This document shows positions 8,622 through 17,291 of a DNA stretch of 64,000 nt, in pieces. The position numbers were made by a program, and so were the translations under genes. Source of the stretch: Roseomonas sp. Its GTDB lineage: Bacteria; Pseudomonadota; Alphaproteobacteria; Acetobacterales; Acetobacteraceae. The first letter of the stretch is position 1. Every line of letters starts with the position of its first letter. The DNA lies in NCBI GenBank assembly GCA_020249775.1, contig JADCFA010000018.1, forward strand, positions 173,103 to 237,102. The letters are read 5' to 3'. The notes beneath the pieces were generated by a model. It was given only the letters and a program-made list of their open reading frames with translations. It was not told where the DNA came from and did no database searches.

Positions 8622-9593
8622 GTGGCCGAGACATTCCAAAGCAAGCTACTCATTCTGGGCGCCGGGCCGGCCGGCTATACGGCGGCGATCTATGCCGCGC
8701 GGGCAGGGCTTTCGCCGCTGCTGGTCGCGGGCATGCAGCCGGGCGGGCAGCTGACCATCACCACCGATGTCGAAAACTACCCAGGCTTTGCGGAGGCCGT
8801 GCAAGGCCCCTGGCTGATGGACCAGATGGCGGCGCAAGCCACGCATTGCGGCACCAAGGTGGTGCAGGATGTCATTACCTCCATTGATCTCACGCGCCGG
8901 CCCTTCCGTGCGGTGGGCGATTCCGGAGATGTCTATGTCGCGGATGCGCTGGTGATCGCAACCGGCGCGCAGGCGCGCTGGCTTGGCATTCCGGGTGAGA
9001 AGGAATTGGGCGGATTTGGCGTTTCCGCTTGCGCCACCTGCGATGGTTTCTTTTATCGCGGCAAGGATGTGGCGGTGATTGGCGGTGGCAATTCCGCGAC
9101 CGAGGAAGCGCTGTATCTTTCCAACCTTGCGCGCCATGTCACGCTGATCCATCGGCGCGATTCCTTGCGCTCAGAGAAAATCCTGCAACAGCGGCTTTTC
9201 GCGAAGCCCAATGTCTCAATCATGTGGAATACGCTGACGGAAGAAGTGCTGGCCGATACATCAGGCCGCATGCCGGTCGCGCGCGGCTTGGCGCTGCGTG
9301 ATCGCATCACTGGTGAGGCGCGCGAATTGAAGGTGGATGGCGTTTTTGTCGCGATTGGTCATTCGCCAGCGACAGCACTTTTCAAGGGCCAGATCGCGAT
9401 GGATGCCGAAGGCTATATCGAAACCACGCCGGGCAGCACGCGCACTTCCATCCCAGGCGTCTTCGCTGCCGGCGATGTGCAGGACAAGATTTATCGGCAA
9501 GCGGTCACCGCCGCCGGCACCGGCTGCATGGCAGCACTTGAGGCGGAAAAATACCTTGCTGCGCTTGAAGCGGGCCACGCGGCGGCAGCCTGA
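8622..9593 (+). CDS. trxB: Thioredoxin-disulfide reductase
   Basis: FAD/NADPH-dependent reduction of thioredoxin. It has an N-terminal FAD site ([21 protein letters not shown]), the redox-active CATC in [12 protein letters not shown], an NADPH site ([16 protein letters not shown]), and the FAD-binding end [11 protein letters not shown] favour the GTG at 8622 ([13 protein letters not shown]), giving 323 residues, over the ATG at 8565, which adds a 19-residue tail without family resemblance; this start is the uncertain point. The stop overlaps the lysR start (TGATG). Confidence 0.93.
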   Translation: MAETFQSKLLILGAGPAGYTAAIYAARAGLSPLLVAGMQPGGQLTITTDVENYPGFAEAVQGPWLMDQMAAQATHCGTKVVQDVITSIDLTRRPFRAVGDSGDVYVADALVIATGAQARWLGIPGEKELGGFGVSACATCDGFFYRGKDVAVIGGGNSATEEALYLSNLARHVTLIHRRDSLRSEKILQQRLFAKPNVSIMWNTLTEEVLADTSGRMPVARGLALRDRITGEARELKVDGVFVAIGHSPATALFKGQIAMDAEGYIETTPGSTRTSIPGVFAAGDVQDKIYRQAVTAAGTGCMAALEAEKYLAALEAGHAAAA

Positions 9594-10483
9594 TGCCGAC
9601 CGATTGGGACAAGCTCCGTATCTTTCACGCGGTGGCGGAGGCCGGGTCCTTCACCCATGCGGGTGAGACACTGAACCTCAGCCAATCCGCCGTATCTCGG
9701 CAAATCCAGGCTTTGGAAGAAGCGCTGAATGTGCCGCTGTTTCATCGCCATGCGCGCGGCCTGATCCTGACCGAACAGGGCGAAACCCTGAACCGCACGG
9801 TGCGCGAGGTTTTCGCGAAACTCGCGATGACTGAGACGATGTTGACCGAAAGCCGAGAGCGCCCGGCGGGGCGGCTGAAAGTGACTTCTACCATCGGCTT
9901 TGGCAGTACCTGGCTGGCGCCGCGCTTGAAGAAGCTGCTCGATATTCATCCGGAAATCAGCGTGACATTGCTGCTTGATGATTCCGATCTGGATATTGCC
10001 ATGCGCGAAGCGGATGTTGCGATCCGTATGCATGCGCCGCGGCAACCAGAATTGATCCAGCGCCATATCGCCAGCTTCGGTTGGCGAATTTGCGGTGCGG
10101 CTTCCTATCTGAAGACCATCGGCATCCCGCAACGGCCGGAGGATTTGGACGCGCATCGGCTGATCATCTATGGCGATTATCAGCCGCCGATTGACAATAT
10201 CAATTGGCTGGCTGAGGTCGGCCGCCGCCCTGGCACGGCCCGGCGCGCGGCGGTGGAACTCAATTCCATGCCCGGCATGGTGCAGGCGGTCCGTAGCGGC
10301 CTTGGGCTGGCGGCGCTGCCCGATTACATCGGGCCGGAGCTTGATGAATTCGTCCAGGTCCTGCCCGGGGTGAAGGGGCCGAAGATTGAAGCCTATTTCG
10401 TCTATCCGGAAGAAATGAGGCATTCCAAGCGTGTAGCGGTTTTCCGGGACTTTCTGGTGGCGGAGCTGACCGGCGCGCTGTGA
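9593..10483 (+). CDS. LysR family transcriptional regulator
   Basis: A 296-residue LTTR. It has an HTH at residues 6-64 (KLRIFHAVAEAGSFTHAGE, LNLSQSAVSRQIQALE) and a substrate-binding domain from about residue 95. It is translationally coupled to trxB by a 1-bp stop/start overlap, an arrangement seen in other alphaproteobacteria. The effector and targets are not evident. Confidence 0.92.
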   Translation: MPTDWDKLRIFHAVAEAGSFTHAGETLNLSQSAVSRQIQALEEALNVPLFHRHARGLILTEQGETLNRTVREVFAKLAMTETMLTESRERPAGRLKVTSTIGFGSTWLAPRLKKLLDIHPEISVTLLLDDSDLDIAMREADVAIRMHAPRQPELIQRHIASFGWRICGAASYLKTIGIPQRPEDLDAHRLIIYGDYQPPIDNINWLAEVGRRPGTARRAAVELNSMPGMVQAVRSGLGLAALPDYIGPELDEFVQVLPGVKGPKIEAYFVYPEEMRHSKRVAVFRDFLVAELTGAL

Positions 10484-10507
10484 CTGAATGTTACAGCAAA
10501 GGGCTAA

Positions 10508-10528
10508 GCCATGCGCTTTTTGCATGGC
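10508..10528 (+). terminator. Hairpin after lysR
   Basis: GCCATGC pairs with GCATGGC around a 7-nt loop containing five T, 25 bp after the lysR stop. No T-run follows the stem, so it is a weak candidate for ending the trxB-lysR message. Confidence 0.4.
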
Positions 10529-10570
10529 CGCGTAGTGAAGAACGGGAACCACAACCGGGGCGAGAGCGGC

Positions 10571-10576
10571 TATAAG
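10571..10576 (+). promoter_or_regulatory. Candidate -10 element of the small RNA
   Basis: TATAAG sits 3 bp before the first base that pairs in the predicted RNA fold (10579). No good -35 hexamer is visible 17 bp upstream, so the assignment is tentative. Confidence 0.35.
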
Positions 10577-10690
10577 CTAGGCATCCGACGTTGTTCGGAA
10601 GGGGTCCGTTGATCCCTCGTCTCCCAGACGTGAAGCCTCCCTGTTGACTTGGCCCGGAAACCTTCTGGTTTTCGGGCCATTCTTTTTTGG
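10577..10690 (+). ncRNA. Candidate structured small RNA with cloverleaf-like fold
   Basis: Four consecutive helices can be read by eye. TCCGA/TCGGA (10584-10588 with 10595-10599), GGGGTC/GATCCC (10601-10606 with 10611-10616, one wobble) and CGTCT/AGACG (10618-10622 with 10626-10630) are three arms. All three are enclosed by AGGC/GCCT (10579-10582 with 10635-10638). A strong intrinsic terminator follows. Unpaired CTCCC and CCTCCC segments could pair with Shine-Dalgarno sequences. There is no start-codon context or coding frame. It lies between lysR and the Bug genes. I cannot assign an RNA family; other alphaproteobacterial trans-acting RNAs with CCUCC-type loops are the nearest idea. Confidence 0.55.
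10651..10688 (+). terminator. Strong intrinsic terminator of the small RNA
   Basis: GGCCCGGAAACC pairs with GGTTTTCGGGCC over 12 positions (one G-T wobble) around TTCT, followed by TCTTTTTT. This is the clearest rho-independent terminator in this part of the window, and no protein gene lies close enough upstream to need it except lysR, 168 bp back. Confidence 0.85.
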
Positions 10691-10769
10691 CGTGTCTTTT
10701 CTCTTGACGCGCCCGCCCTTCCCGCCCTCGCATGGGTAAAAACCACGCTCAAAGGGCGAAGGGGGAAGC

Positions 10770-11741
10770 ATGTCAGGAACAACACGCCGTGGTGCCTTGG
10801 GGGTGGGGGCTGCGTTGCTCGCCGCGCCAGCTATTGGTCAATCGCTTTGGCCAACCGGGCCTATTCGCTTCATCGTCACCTTTCCTGCGGGCGGTTCTAC
10901 TGATCTGCTCTCACGCATTTGGTGCAACCGCATGGCGGAAATCACCGGGCAGCCCTTTGTGGTGGAAAACCGCTCAGGCTCCGGCGGCAATGTCGGGACA
11001 GAGGCGATTGCGCGCGCCACACCTGATGGCAATACGATTGGGCTTGCTTCAGTCGCCTCGCTCTCCATCGCGCCCACCTTGTATCGGCGCCTACCCTTCG
11101 ATGTGGCGCGCGATTTTTCTTATATTTGTGGCCTTTGGCAATTGCCGAATCTGCTGATCACGCGGCTTGATTTTCCGGCAAATAGCGTGCCGGAACTGAT
11201 ACGTGAGGCGCGCGCGAACCCTGGGCGCTTTACCTTCGCAAGCTCTGGCGCTGGCACCACGCTTCATCTTTCCGGTGAATTATTCAAGCAAATGGCGGGT
11301 GTGGATATTCTGCATATCCCCTATCGCGGCGGTGCGCCGGCGCAGATTGATCTGCTGGCTGGGCGCGTTGACATGATGTTCGGCAATATCCCGGAAGCAG
11401 TGCGCGCCTTTCGCGAAGGCAAGGTGAAGGCGTTTGGCGTGACAGGCCCGCAGCGCAGCCCGCAAGCGCCGCAAATTCCCGCCATTGGCGAATTTCTGCC
11501 CGGCTATGCCGTGACATCCTGGGGCGGGGTTTGCGGCCCGGCCGGCATTTCGCCCGCCATTGTTGCGCGCATTGCCGAACTTGGCCGGCAGGCGGTGGAA
11601 AGCCCCGATGTGCGCCGCCGGTATGAGGAAGCCGCCGCGGAAGTATGGTGGGTATCGCCGCAAGACTTGGCGCAATTCCGCCGCGCCAATGAGGAAAGCT
11701 TCGCCCCCCTGATCCGCGCTGCGGGCGCGGTGGTGGAATAG
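10770..11741 (+). CDS. Bug family tripartite tricarboxylate transporter substrate-binding protein 1
   Basis: A 323-residue exported solute-binding protein of the TctC/Bug family. The signal sequence has a twin-arginine-like start (TTRRGALGVGAALLAAPAIGQ); the mature protein has WPTGPIRFIVTFPAGGSTD, VENRSGSGGNVG, ATPDGNTIG and SSGAGTTLHLSGELF, all family landmarks. The Bug fold binds small carboxylates in the periplasm. No TctA/TctB membrane genes are nearby, so it is a solo receptor, as is common for this expanded family. GGGGGAAG precedes the ATG. The next gene is a close paralogue. Confidence 0.93.
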   Translation: MSGTTRRGALGVGAALLAAPAIGQSLWPTGPIRFIVTFPAGGSTDLLSRIWCNRMAEITGQPFVVENRSGSGGNVGTEAIARATPDGNTIGLASVASLSIAPTLYRRLPFDVARDFSYICGLWQLPNLLITRLDFPANSVPELIREARANPGRFTFASSGAGTTLHLSGELFKQMAGVDILHIPYRGGAPAQIDLLAGRVDMMFGNIPEAVRAFREGKVKAFGVTGPQRSPQAPQIPAIGEFLPGYAVTSWGGVCGPAGISPAIVARIAELGRQAVESPDVRRRYEEAAAEVWWVSPQDLAQFRRANEESFAPLIRAAGAVVE

Positions 11742-11809
11742 CCATTGACGCGCTTTGCACAAGCCAAAGCCAATGCGATATGCTTCACGTGAATAACGGG
11801 AGGATCACC

Positions 11810-12790
11810 ATGAAAAACACCATCACCCGCCGCACCACCTTGGGCCTTGGCGCGGGGTTGCTCGCCGCGCCCGCCATCGTCAGCGCGCAGGGCAATTGGC
11901 CAACGGGCCCCATCCGTTTCATCGGGCTTTTCCCGCCGGGCGGCGGCACGGATATCCTGTCGCGCATCTGGTGCATCAAAATGAGCGAAATGACCGGTCA
12001 GCAATTCGTGGTTGAAAATCGTTCCGGTTCCGGTGGTAATGTCGGCACAGAAGCGATTGCGCGGTCCACGCCGGATGGCAATACCATTGGCCTTGCTTCC
12101 GTTGCGGCCTTGGCGATTTCACCAACGCTTTACAGCAGGCTTAATTACAACCCGGCGCGCGATATCGCGCTGATTTCGGGCCTGTGGCAATTGCCGAATT
12201 TGCTTGTGGTGAACAATGATGTTCCTGCGCGGACTGTCCCTGAGCTGATCGCGCTGCTCAAGGCCAATCCGGGCAAATATGCTTTCGCGTCATCCGGTTC
12301 CGGCACCACGGTGCATCTCTCGGGCGAGATGTTCAAATTCATGGCCGGCGTGGATATGCTGCATGTGCCCTATCGCGGCGCAGCGCCGGCGCATATTGAC
12401 CTGGCCGGCGGGCGCGTTCACATGATTTTTGACAATATCCCGCAAGCCCTCGCCTTGGCGCGAGACGGCAAGGTGCGTGCGCTGGCCGTGACAGGTGCGC
12501 AGCGCAGCCCGCAAGCGCCAGAAATACCCACCATGGCGGAATTCCTGCCCGGGTTTGAAATCAATTCCTGGGGCGGGGTTTGCGCGCCCGCCGGGATTTC
12601 CCCCGCACTTATCCGGCGCATCAATGAGCTCACCAAGCAGTCGCTGGAAACCGATGATATCAAGCGGCGCTTTTTTGAAAACGGCGCGACCACGTGGTAC
12701 ACGACGCCCGAGGAATTCGTGAAATTCCGCGCCGATAATGAAGCCGCCTTCGCGCCGCTGATCCGCGCTTCCGGCGCCAAGGTGGATTGA
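11810..12790 (+). CDS. Bug family tripartite tricarboxylate transporter substrate-binding protein 2
   Basis: A 326-residue paralogue of the preceding gene, sharing long near-identical blocks such as VENRSGSGGNVGTEAIAR, ISGLWQLPNLL, TGAQRSPQAP and SWGGVC.PAGISPA. The signal peptide is MKNTITRRTTLGLGAGLL...VSAQ. The start at 11810 follows GGGAGG; the frame from 11780 is longer but lacks support. The two genes are 68 bp apart and probably arose by tandem duplication. They may recognise related carboxylates; ligands are unknown. Confidence 0.93.
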   Translation: MKNTITRRTTLGLGAGLLAAPAIVSAQGNWPTGPIRFIGLFPPGGGTDILSRIWCIKMSEMTGQQFVVENRSGSGGNVGTEAIARSTPDGNTIGLASVAALAISPTLYSRLNYNPARDIALISGLWQLPNLLVVNNDVPARTVPELIALLKANPGKYAFASSGSGTTVHLSGEMFKFMAGVDMLHVPYRGAAPAHIDLAGGRVHMIFDNIPQALALARDGKVRALAVTGAQRSPQAPEIPTMAEFLPGFEINSWGGVCAPAGISPALIRRINELTKQSLETDDIKRRFFENGATTWYTTPEEFVKFRADNEAAFAPLIRASGAKVD

Positions 12791-12830
12791 GGTAATATGG
12801 ATTGGCGGCTCGGAGAATGCTCCGTCCGCC

Positions 12831-13532
12831 TCAATTCTCCTTATAGCGATAACCGATGCCGTAAAGCGTTTCGATCTGGTCGAAATCCTCATCCGTTTGG
12901 CGGAACTTCCGGCGGATGCGCTTCACATGGCTGTCAATCGTGCGGTCATCCACATAGATATTCTCGCCATAAGCGGCATCAATCAGTTGGTCGCGGTTCT
13001 TCACCATGCCGGGGCGGAGCGCGAGAGCCTTCACCAGCAAAAACTCCGTCACGGTCAACTGCACCTGTTTGCCCTTCCACAGGCAGGTGTGCTTCGTCTC
13101 ATCCAGCATCAGATCACCACGCGCCAGCACGCCACCGGGCGGGGCGCCTGAACCTTCCGCGCGCGCGCCTTCATTCCGGCGGAGCAGGGCACGGATGCGT
13201 TCCAGCAATAGCCGCTGCGAAAAGGGCTTAGTGATGTAATCATCTGCGCCAAGGCGCAGCCCCATCAGCTCATCCACTTCCTCATCTTTGGAAGTCAGAA
13301 ATACCACTGGCATATTGCTCCGCTGGCGCAGCCGCTGGAGCAATTCCATGCCATCCATGCGCGGCATTTTGATATCCAGCACCGCCAGATCGGCCGGCTT
13401 GGCAAGCAGGCCCTGCAGCGCGCTTTCCCCATCCGTATAGGTGCGCACCTGATAGCCTTCCTGTTCCAGGGTCATGGAAACGGAAGTGAGGATATTGCGG
13501 TCATCATCCACAAGGGCGATGGTTTGCGGCAT
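12831..13532 (-). CDS. chvI: ChvI-type OmpR-family response regulator
   Basis: A 233-residue response regulator. The receiver has acidic residues DDD at 9-11 and phospho-acceptor Asp53 in [11 protein letters not shown]; the conserved Lys is in YITKPFS, and a C-terminal winged helix ends [16 protein letters not shown]...IGYRYKEN. The opening [15 protein letters not shown] is characteristic of ChvI, which with sensor ChvG governs envelope and acid responses in alphaproteobacteria. pckA two genes away is part of the usual neighbourhood, but chvG is absent on both sides. It is convergent with the Bug genes. Confidence 0.88.
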   Translation of the reverse strand: MPQTIALVDDDRNILTSVSMTLEQEGYQVRTYTDGESALQGLLAKPADLAVLDIKMPRMDGMELLQRLRQRSNMPVVFLTSKDEEVDELMGLRLGADDYITKPFSQRLLLERIRALLRRNEGARAEGSGAPPGGVLARGDLMLDETKHTCLWKGKQVQLTVTEFLLVKALALRPGMVKNRDQLIDAAYGENIYVDDRTIDSHVKRIRRKFRQTDEDFDQIETLYGIGYRYKEN

Positions 13533-13604
13533 TGCTGTTTACCTCTGACGCGGCGGTGACATTCTTTTGCCGCGACAGTTGATATAATGCGAGCCAATTA
13601 TGGC

Positions 13605-13732
13605 AATAGAGCAGCGATCATTTGCGTAACCGCTCAGCGGTTTCGCAAATGGGCATAAGCTGCTCTATTTATTACGTTTTGCAGAGCAAGAAACTCGATT
13701 TGATTGAATCATCAAATCGAATATTGCTCTGC
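13605..13732 (+). repeat. Two-hairpin palindromic element (diverged relative of the dispersed repeats)
   Basis: Hairpin 1 has outer arms AATAGAGCAGC (13605) and GCTGCTCTATT (13659-13669) and an inner stem CATTTGCG/CGCAAATG continued by AACCGCT/AGCGGTT. A T-rich linker follows (13670-13680). Hairpin 2 has outer arms GCAGAGCAA/TTGCTCTGC (13681-13689, 13724-13732) and an inner CGATTTGAT/ATCAAATCG around TGAATC. GAGC...GCTC edges and the GAATC loop resemble the 32.65/54.48/62.53-kb repeats in reverse order. It fills the space between divergent chvI and the HugZ-like gene. Confidence 0.65.
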
Positions 13733-13751
13733 GGCAGGCCGGAGAAGGGCG

Positions 13752-14483
13752 ATGGAACAGAATGATGCCATAATGGAAGCGCGGCGGTTGATCCGCGCGG
13801 GGCGGGCGGCGAGCCTCGCCACCGGGCAGGCCGGCCAGCCCTTCGCCAGCCTGGTCACGCCGGCCAGCGCGCCGGATCTCTCGCCGCTCATGCTGCTATC
13901 CTCGCTTTCGGAACATACGCGGCATTTGCAGGCCGATCCGCGCTGCGCCCTGCTGATCACCGGCGCGCCAACCGGCCCCAATCCGCAAACCGCTCCCCGC
14001 GTGACCGTGACCGGGATGGCGGAGCTTGTGCCGGCGGATCAGGTGGCAGCACTCAAGGCGCGCTGGCTTGCCGTGCATCCCTATGCCGCGCTTTACGCCG
14101 ATTTCGGGGATTTCGCGCTCTGGCGCGTCACCATTGGCGGCGCCTTGCTGGTGGGCGGCTTTGCCCGGGCAGTGCGGCTCAAGGCCAGCGCGCTGGCGCC
14201 AGAAGAAGCTACGGTTGCGGCCGTGGCGGCGGCCGAGGCCGAGATCATCGCCCATGTGAACCAGGACCATCCCGATGCGGTCGCTGCCATCGCGACCGGG
14301 CTTTTGGGCGGCACCCCCGGCCCCTGGCGACTGGTGACGGTGGACCCGGATGGCTGCGATATTTCGGATGGTGAGGCATCCCGCCGTCTTGCCTTCTCCG
14401 CGCCGGTGGGCGATGCGAATGCCGTGCGTATGGCGCTGATCAGCGCGGCGCGGGAAGGGCGGGCGGCCTCAGCTACCCCCTGA
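13752..14483 (+). CDS. HugZ-like pyridoxamine 5'-phosphate oxidase family protein
   Basis: A 243-residue protein with an N-terminal split-barrel FMN/haem-binding domain (ARRLIRAGRAASLATGQAGQPFASLV; RCALLITGAP; PRVTVTGMAELV) and a C-terminal DUF2470-type helical domain (IAHVNQDHPDAVAAIA). This combination is typical of HugZ-like proteins associated with haem use, although the exact reaction here is unproven. The start at 13752 avoids the palindromic repeat, which the longer frame from 13704 would run through. It lies 94 bp before pckA. Confidence 0.85.
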   Translation: MEQNDAIMEARRLIRAGRAASLATGQAGQPFASLVTPASAPDLSPLMLLSSLSEHTRHLQADPRCALLITGAPTGPNPQTAPRVTVTGMAELVPADQVAALKARWLAVHPYAALYADFGDFALWRVTIGGALLVGGFARAVRLKASALAPEEATVAAVAAAEAEIIAHVNQDHPDAVAAIATGLLGGTPGPWRLVTVDPDGCDISDGEASRRLAFSAPVGDANAVRMALISAAREGRAASATP

Positions 14484-14577
14484 ACCTGCCGCAATTCTGC
14501 CGCGAGCGGCCCTGATAGAGCGCGCGTAAGCCGCCCGCGCGGCACTATCGTAGGTTGGTTGGAGGGGTGTCCTTTAC

Positions 14578-16173
14578 ATGAGTCTTGCTGCTAACGCCTT
14601 GGCTGGTACCGGCGTGACCGGGGCCGAAACCATTCATGCGAACCTCACCCCGCCTGCGCTGATTGCCCATGCGCTGCGCCGCAATGAAGGCCGGCTTTCC
14701 GCCGATGGCGCCTTCATTGCCGTAACGGGCACCCATACCGGCCGTTCCGTGCAGGACAAGTTTGTGGTGGAAGACCCCGAAACCCGCGCCGATATCTGGT
14801 GGGGCAAGGTCAATCAGCCCATGGCGCCGGAACGCTTCGCAGGCCTTGTTGCGCGCGTGCGCGGCTGGCTCGGCGCCAAGCCCGAATTGTTCACGCAGGA
14901 TCTTTATGCCGGCGCCGATCCCGCGCATCGCGTGCGCGTGCGCCTGGTGACCACCAATGCCTGGCATGCGCTATTTGCGCGCAATATGTTCATCCGCCCG
15001 GCGCCAGCCGAATTGGCCGGCTTTGAGCCCGATTTCACCATTTTGCACGCGCCGGAATTCCAGGCGGACCCGGCGCTGGATGGCTGCCGGTCTGAAACCG
15101 TGATTGCACTTTCCTTCGCCGCCAAAACCATTGTGATCGCCGGCACATCCTATGCCGGGGAAATCAAGAAAAGCATTTTCACCGTCATGAATTGGCTGCT
15201 GCCCGCGAAGGGCGTGCTGCCCATGCATTGCAGCGCCAATGTCGGCGAAAAGGGCGATGTTGCGCTGTTCTTCGGCCTGTCCGGCACCGGCAAAACGACG
15301 CTGTCTTCCGACCCGGAACGCAATTTGATCGGCGATGATGAACATGGCTGGTCCGATGCTGGCGTTTTCAATTTCGAAGGCGGCTGCTACGCCAAGGTGA
15401 TCAAACTGAGCCGTGAGGCCGAGCCGCAAATCTGGGACGCGTCACATCGTTTCGGCACGGTGCTGGAAAATGTGATCGCCGATGAAGCCGGAAGGCTTGA
15501 CCTGAATGATGGCAAGCTCACGGAAAACACGCGTTCCTGCTACCCGCTGCCCTATATCCCGAACATCGTGGAAAGCGGCGCTGCCGGCCTGCCGCGCAAT
15601 GTGGTGATGCTGACCGCGGATGCCTTCGGCGTGCTGCCGCCGATTGCGAAGCTTTCCCCGGCGCAAGCCATGTATCACTTCCTGTCGGGCTATACCGCGC
15701 GGGTTGCGGGCACGGAAAAGGGCCTGGGGAAGGAACCTCAGGCGACATTCTCCACCTGCTTCGGCGCGCCCTTCCTCCCGCGTCGTCCGGAAGTCTATGG
15801 GCACATGCTGGCGGAACTGATGGCGCGGCATGGCGCGGATTGCTGGCTGGTGAATACCGGCTGGACCGGCGGGGGCTATGGCACCGGCAATCGTATGCCC
15901 ATTCGCGTCACCCGCGCGCTGCTGCGTGCCGCGCTTGATGGCAGCCTGGCGCGCGTGGAATTCCAGCGCGATCCCTTCTTCGGCCTGATGGTGCCAAAGG
16001 CCCTGCCCGGCGTGCCGAGTGAAATGCTCAACCCGCGCGATACCTGGGCCGATAAGGCTGCCTATGATCGCACCGCACGTGATCTGGTCGCACGGTTTGA
16101 GGCGAATTTCGCCACCTATGCCGATGCGGTGGATGCGGATGTGAAGGCGGCCGCCATTCGCGCCGCGGCATGA
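14578..16173 (+). CDS. pckA: Phosphoenolpyruvate carboxykinase (ATP)
   Basis: Converts oxaloacetate to phosphoenolpyruvate, the entry step of gluconeogenesis. The 531-residue protein has the substrate loop [19 protein letters not shown] (residues 46-64), the kinase-1a P-loop [11 protein letters not shown] at 233-243, the metal-binding LIGDDEHGW, and the C-terminal [15 protein letters not shown]. Length and motifs match the ATP-dependent bacterial class. ChvI regulates pckA in some relatives, and chvI lies just upstream. The stop overlaps the next gene by 4 bp. Confidence 0.97.
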   Translation: MSLAANALAGTGVTGAETIHANLTPPALIAHALRRNEGRLSADGAFIAVTGTHTGRSVQDKFVVEDPETRADIWWGKVNQPMAPERFAGLVARVRGWLGAKPELFTQDLYAGADPAHRVRVRLVTTNAWHALFARNMFIRPAPAELAGFEPDFTILHAPEFQADPALDGCRSETVIALSFAAKTIVIAGTSYAGEIKKSIFTVMNWLLPAKGVLPMHCSANVGEKGDVALFFGLSGTGKTTLSSDPERNLIGDDEHGWSDAGVFNFEGGCYAKVIKLSREAEPQIWDASHRFGTVLENVIADEAGRLDLNDGKLTENTRSCYPLPYIPNIVESGAAGLPRNVVMLTADAFGVLPPIAKLSPAQAMYHFLSGYTARVAGTEKGLGKEPQATFSTCFGAPFLPRRPEVYGHMLAELMARHGADCWLVNTGWTGGGYGTGNRMPIRVTRALLRAALDGSLARVEFQRDPFFGLMVPKALPGVPSEMLNPRDTWADKAAYDRTARDLVARFEANFATYADAVDADVKAAAIRAAA

Positions 16174-16583
16174 GTGGCAGCTTCGATTGGCTGAAGCCGG
16201 CCTCGGCCCAGACCGGCAAGCGCAATGTGCTGGGCGGGCCTTTGCTGCCCTGTTCGGTGGCGCCGCTGACGGGGTTTTTCCGCGATGGCTGCTGTAATAC
16301 CGGGCCTGAGGATATCGGGTTGCATGTGGTTTGCGCGGAAGTCAGCGCTGAATTTCTGGAATTCAGCAAGGCAGCGGGAAATGATCTTTCCACGCCGCGC
16401 CCGGAATATGGTTTTGCCGGGCTTTCGCCGGGGGATCGCTGGTGCCTTTGCGCCGCGCGTTGGGAAGAAGCGCGGCGTGCGGGCTTTGCTCCGCCTGTGC
16501 TGCTGGAAGCAACGCATGAAGCAGCATTGGAAATCTGCGCCCTGGATGATTTGATTTCCCATGCGCTGGATGCCCCGGTGTGA
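16170..16583 (+). CDS. DUF2237 family protein
   Basis: A 137-residue conserved bacterial protein of unknown function. Family signatures visible are [54 protein letters not shown] and [13 protein letters not shown]. Several conserved cysteines are present (CCNTG, WCLCA). It overlaps pckA (ATGA) and the next gene (GTGTGACG region, 4 bp), so all three are probably translated from one message. Confidence 0.85.
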   Translation: MSGSFDWLKPASAQTGKRNVLGGPLLPCSVAPLTGFFRDGCCNTGPEDIGLHVVCAEVSAEFLEFSKAAGNDLSTPRPEYGFAGLSPGDRWCLCAARWEEARRAGFAPPVLLEATHEAALEICALDDLISHALDAPV

Positions 16584-17218
16584 CGCCGACTCGTTTCTTT
16601 CTGGTCCGCCATGCGCTGGTGGAACCCTCTGCCCGCGCGGTGCTTTATGGCAGCATGGATGTTGGGCTATGCGATCTGGCGCTGCAGGAAGAAGCGGCTT
16701 CCTATCGCTGGTTGGCTGAGCGCCTGCCGCAACCGGCGCGCTGGTTTGTCACCAACCTGTCGCGCACGCGCGCAACCGCGGCGGCCGTTTTCGCGGCGGG
16801 CTATCCGGATACGGAATTGGACGCAGAGCCCGATTTCGCCGAACAGCATTTGGGCGAATGGCAGGGCATCCCGCATGAGGCCCTGCCCGCGCTGCTGACC
16901 CGCCCCGCCCATCCCTTCTGGCCCCATGCCGGCGAAGAACACCCGCCAGGCGGAGAGAGCTTCCGCGAAGTGCAGGCGCGTGTCGCTGCCGTATTGGAAA
17001 GGCTGGCGACCCTTTTGGAGGGCCAGGATATTGTGATTGTGGCCCATGGCGGGTCCATCCGCGCCGCTTTGGCCCATGCCATGGGGCTCTCGCCCGATCA
17101 GGCTTTGGTCTTCAGCATCAAGAACTTGTCCCTGACGCGCATTGAAAAACACGGCCTCGATTGGCGCGTGGCCTCGGTCAATGAGGAACCCTGGACGCCG
17201 CCCGCCGCTGAGGCTTGA
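16580..17218 (+). CDS. Histidine phosphatase family protein
   Basis: A 212-residue phosphoglycerate-mutase-like phosphatase. The catalytic histidine lies in FLVRHALVEP (residues 8-17), where the usual RHG is RHA. A second histidine is in IVIVAHGGSIRAALAHAMG near residue 156, with E/Q-rich FAEQHLGEWQG between. It could act like CobC (alpha-ribazole phosphatase) or on a sugar phosphate; the pocket cannot be judged by eye. It starts GTGACGCCG inside the end of the DUF2237 gene. Confidence 0.85.
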   Translation: MTPTRFFLVRHALVEPSARAVLYGSMDVGLCDLALQEEAASYRWLAERLPQPARWFVTNLSRTRATAAAVFAAGYPDTELDAEPDFAEQHLGEWQGIPHEALPALLTRPAHPFWPHAGEEHPPGGESFREVQARVAAVLERLATLLEGQDIVIVAHGGSIRAALAHAMGLSPDQALVFSIKNLSLTRIEKHGLDWRVASVNEEPWTPPAAEA

Positions 17219-17291
17219 GCAAAATCCGCAAGAAACGCTTCCCCCGACGCGACTCCTTGGTATAGAGTCTGGCGAAACAACGGGTTGGGAA

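Noticed and set aside
9491..10552. 353-codon minus-strand frame
   Set aside because: Antisense to lysR; no family similarity and typical high-GC shadow composition.
10577..10640. The cloverleaf as a tRNA or tRNA-like pseudogene
   Set aside because: Arm lengths, missing TTCGA T-loop, no anticodon-arm geometry and a short acceptor helix do not fit a tRNA.
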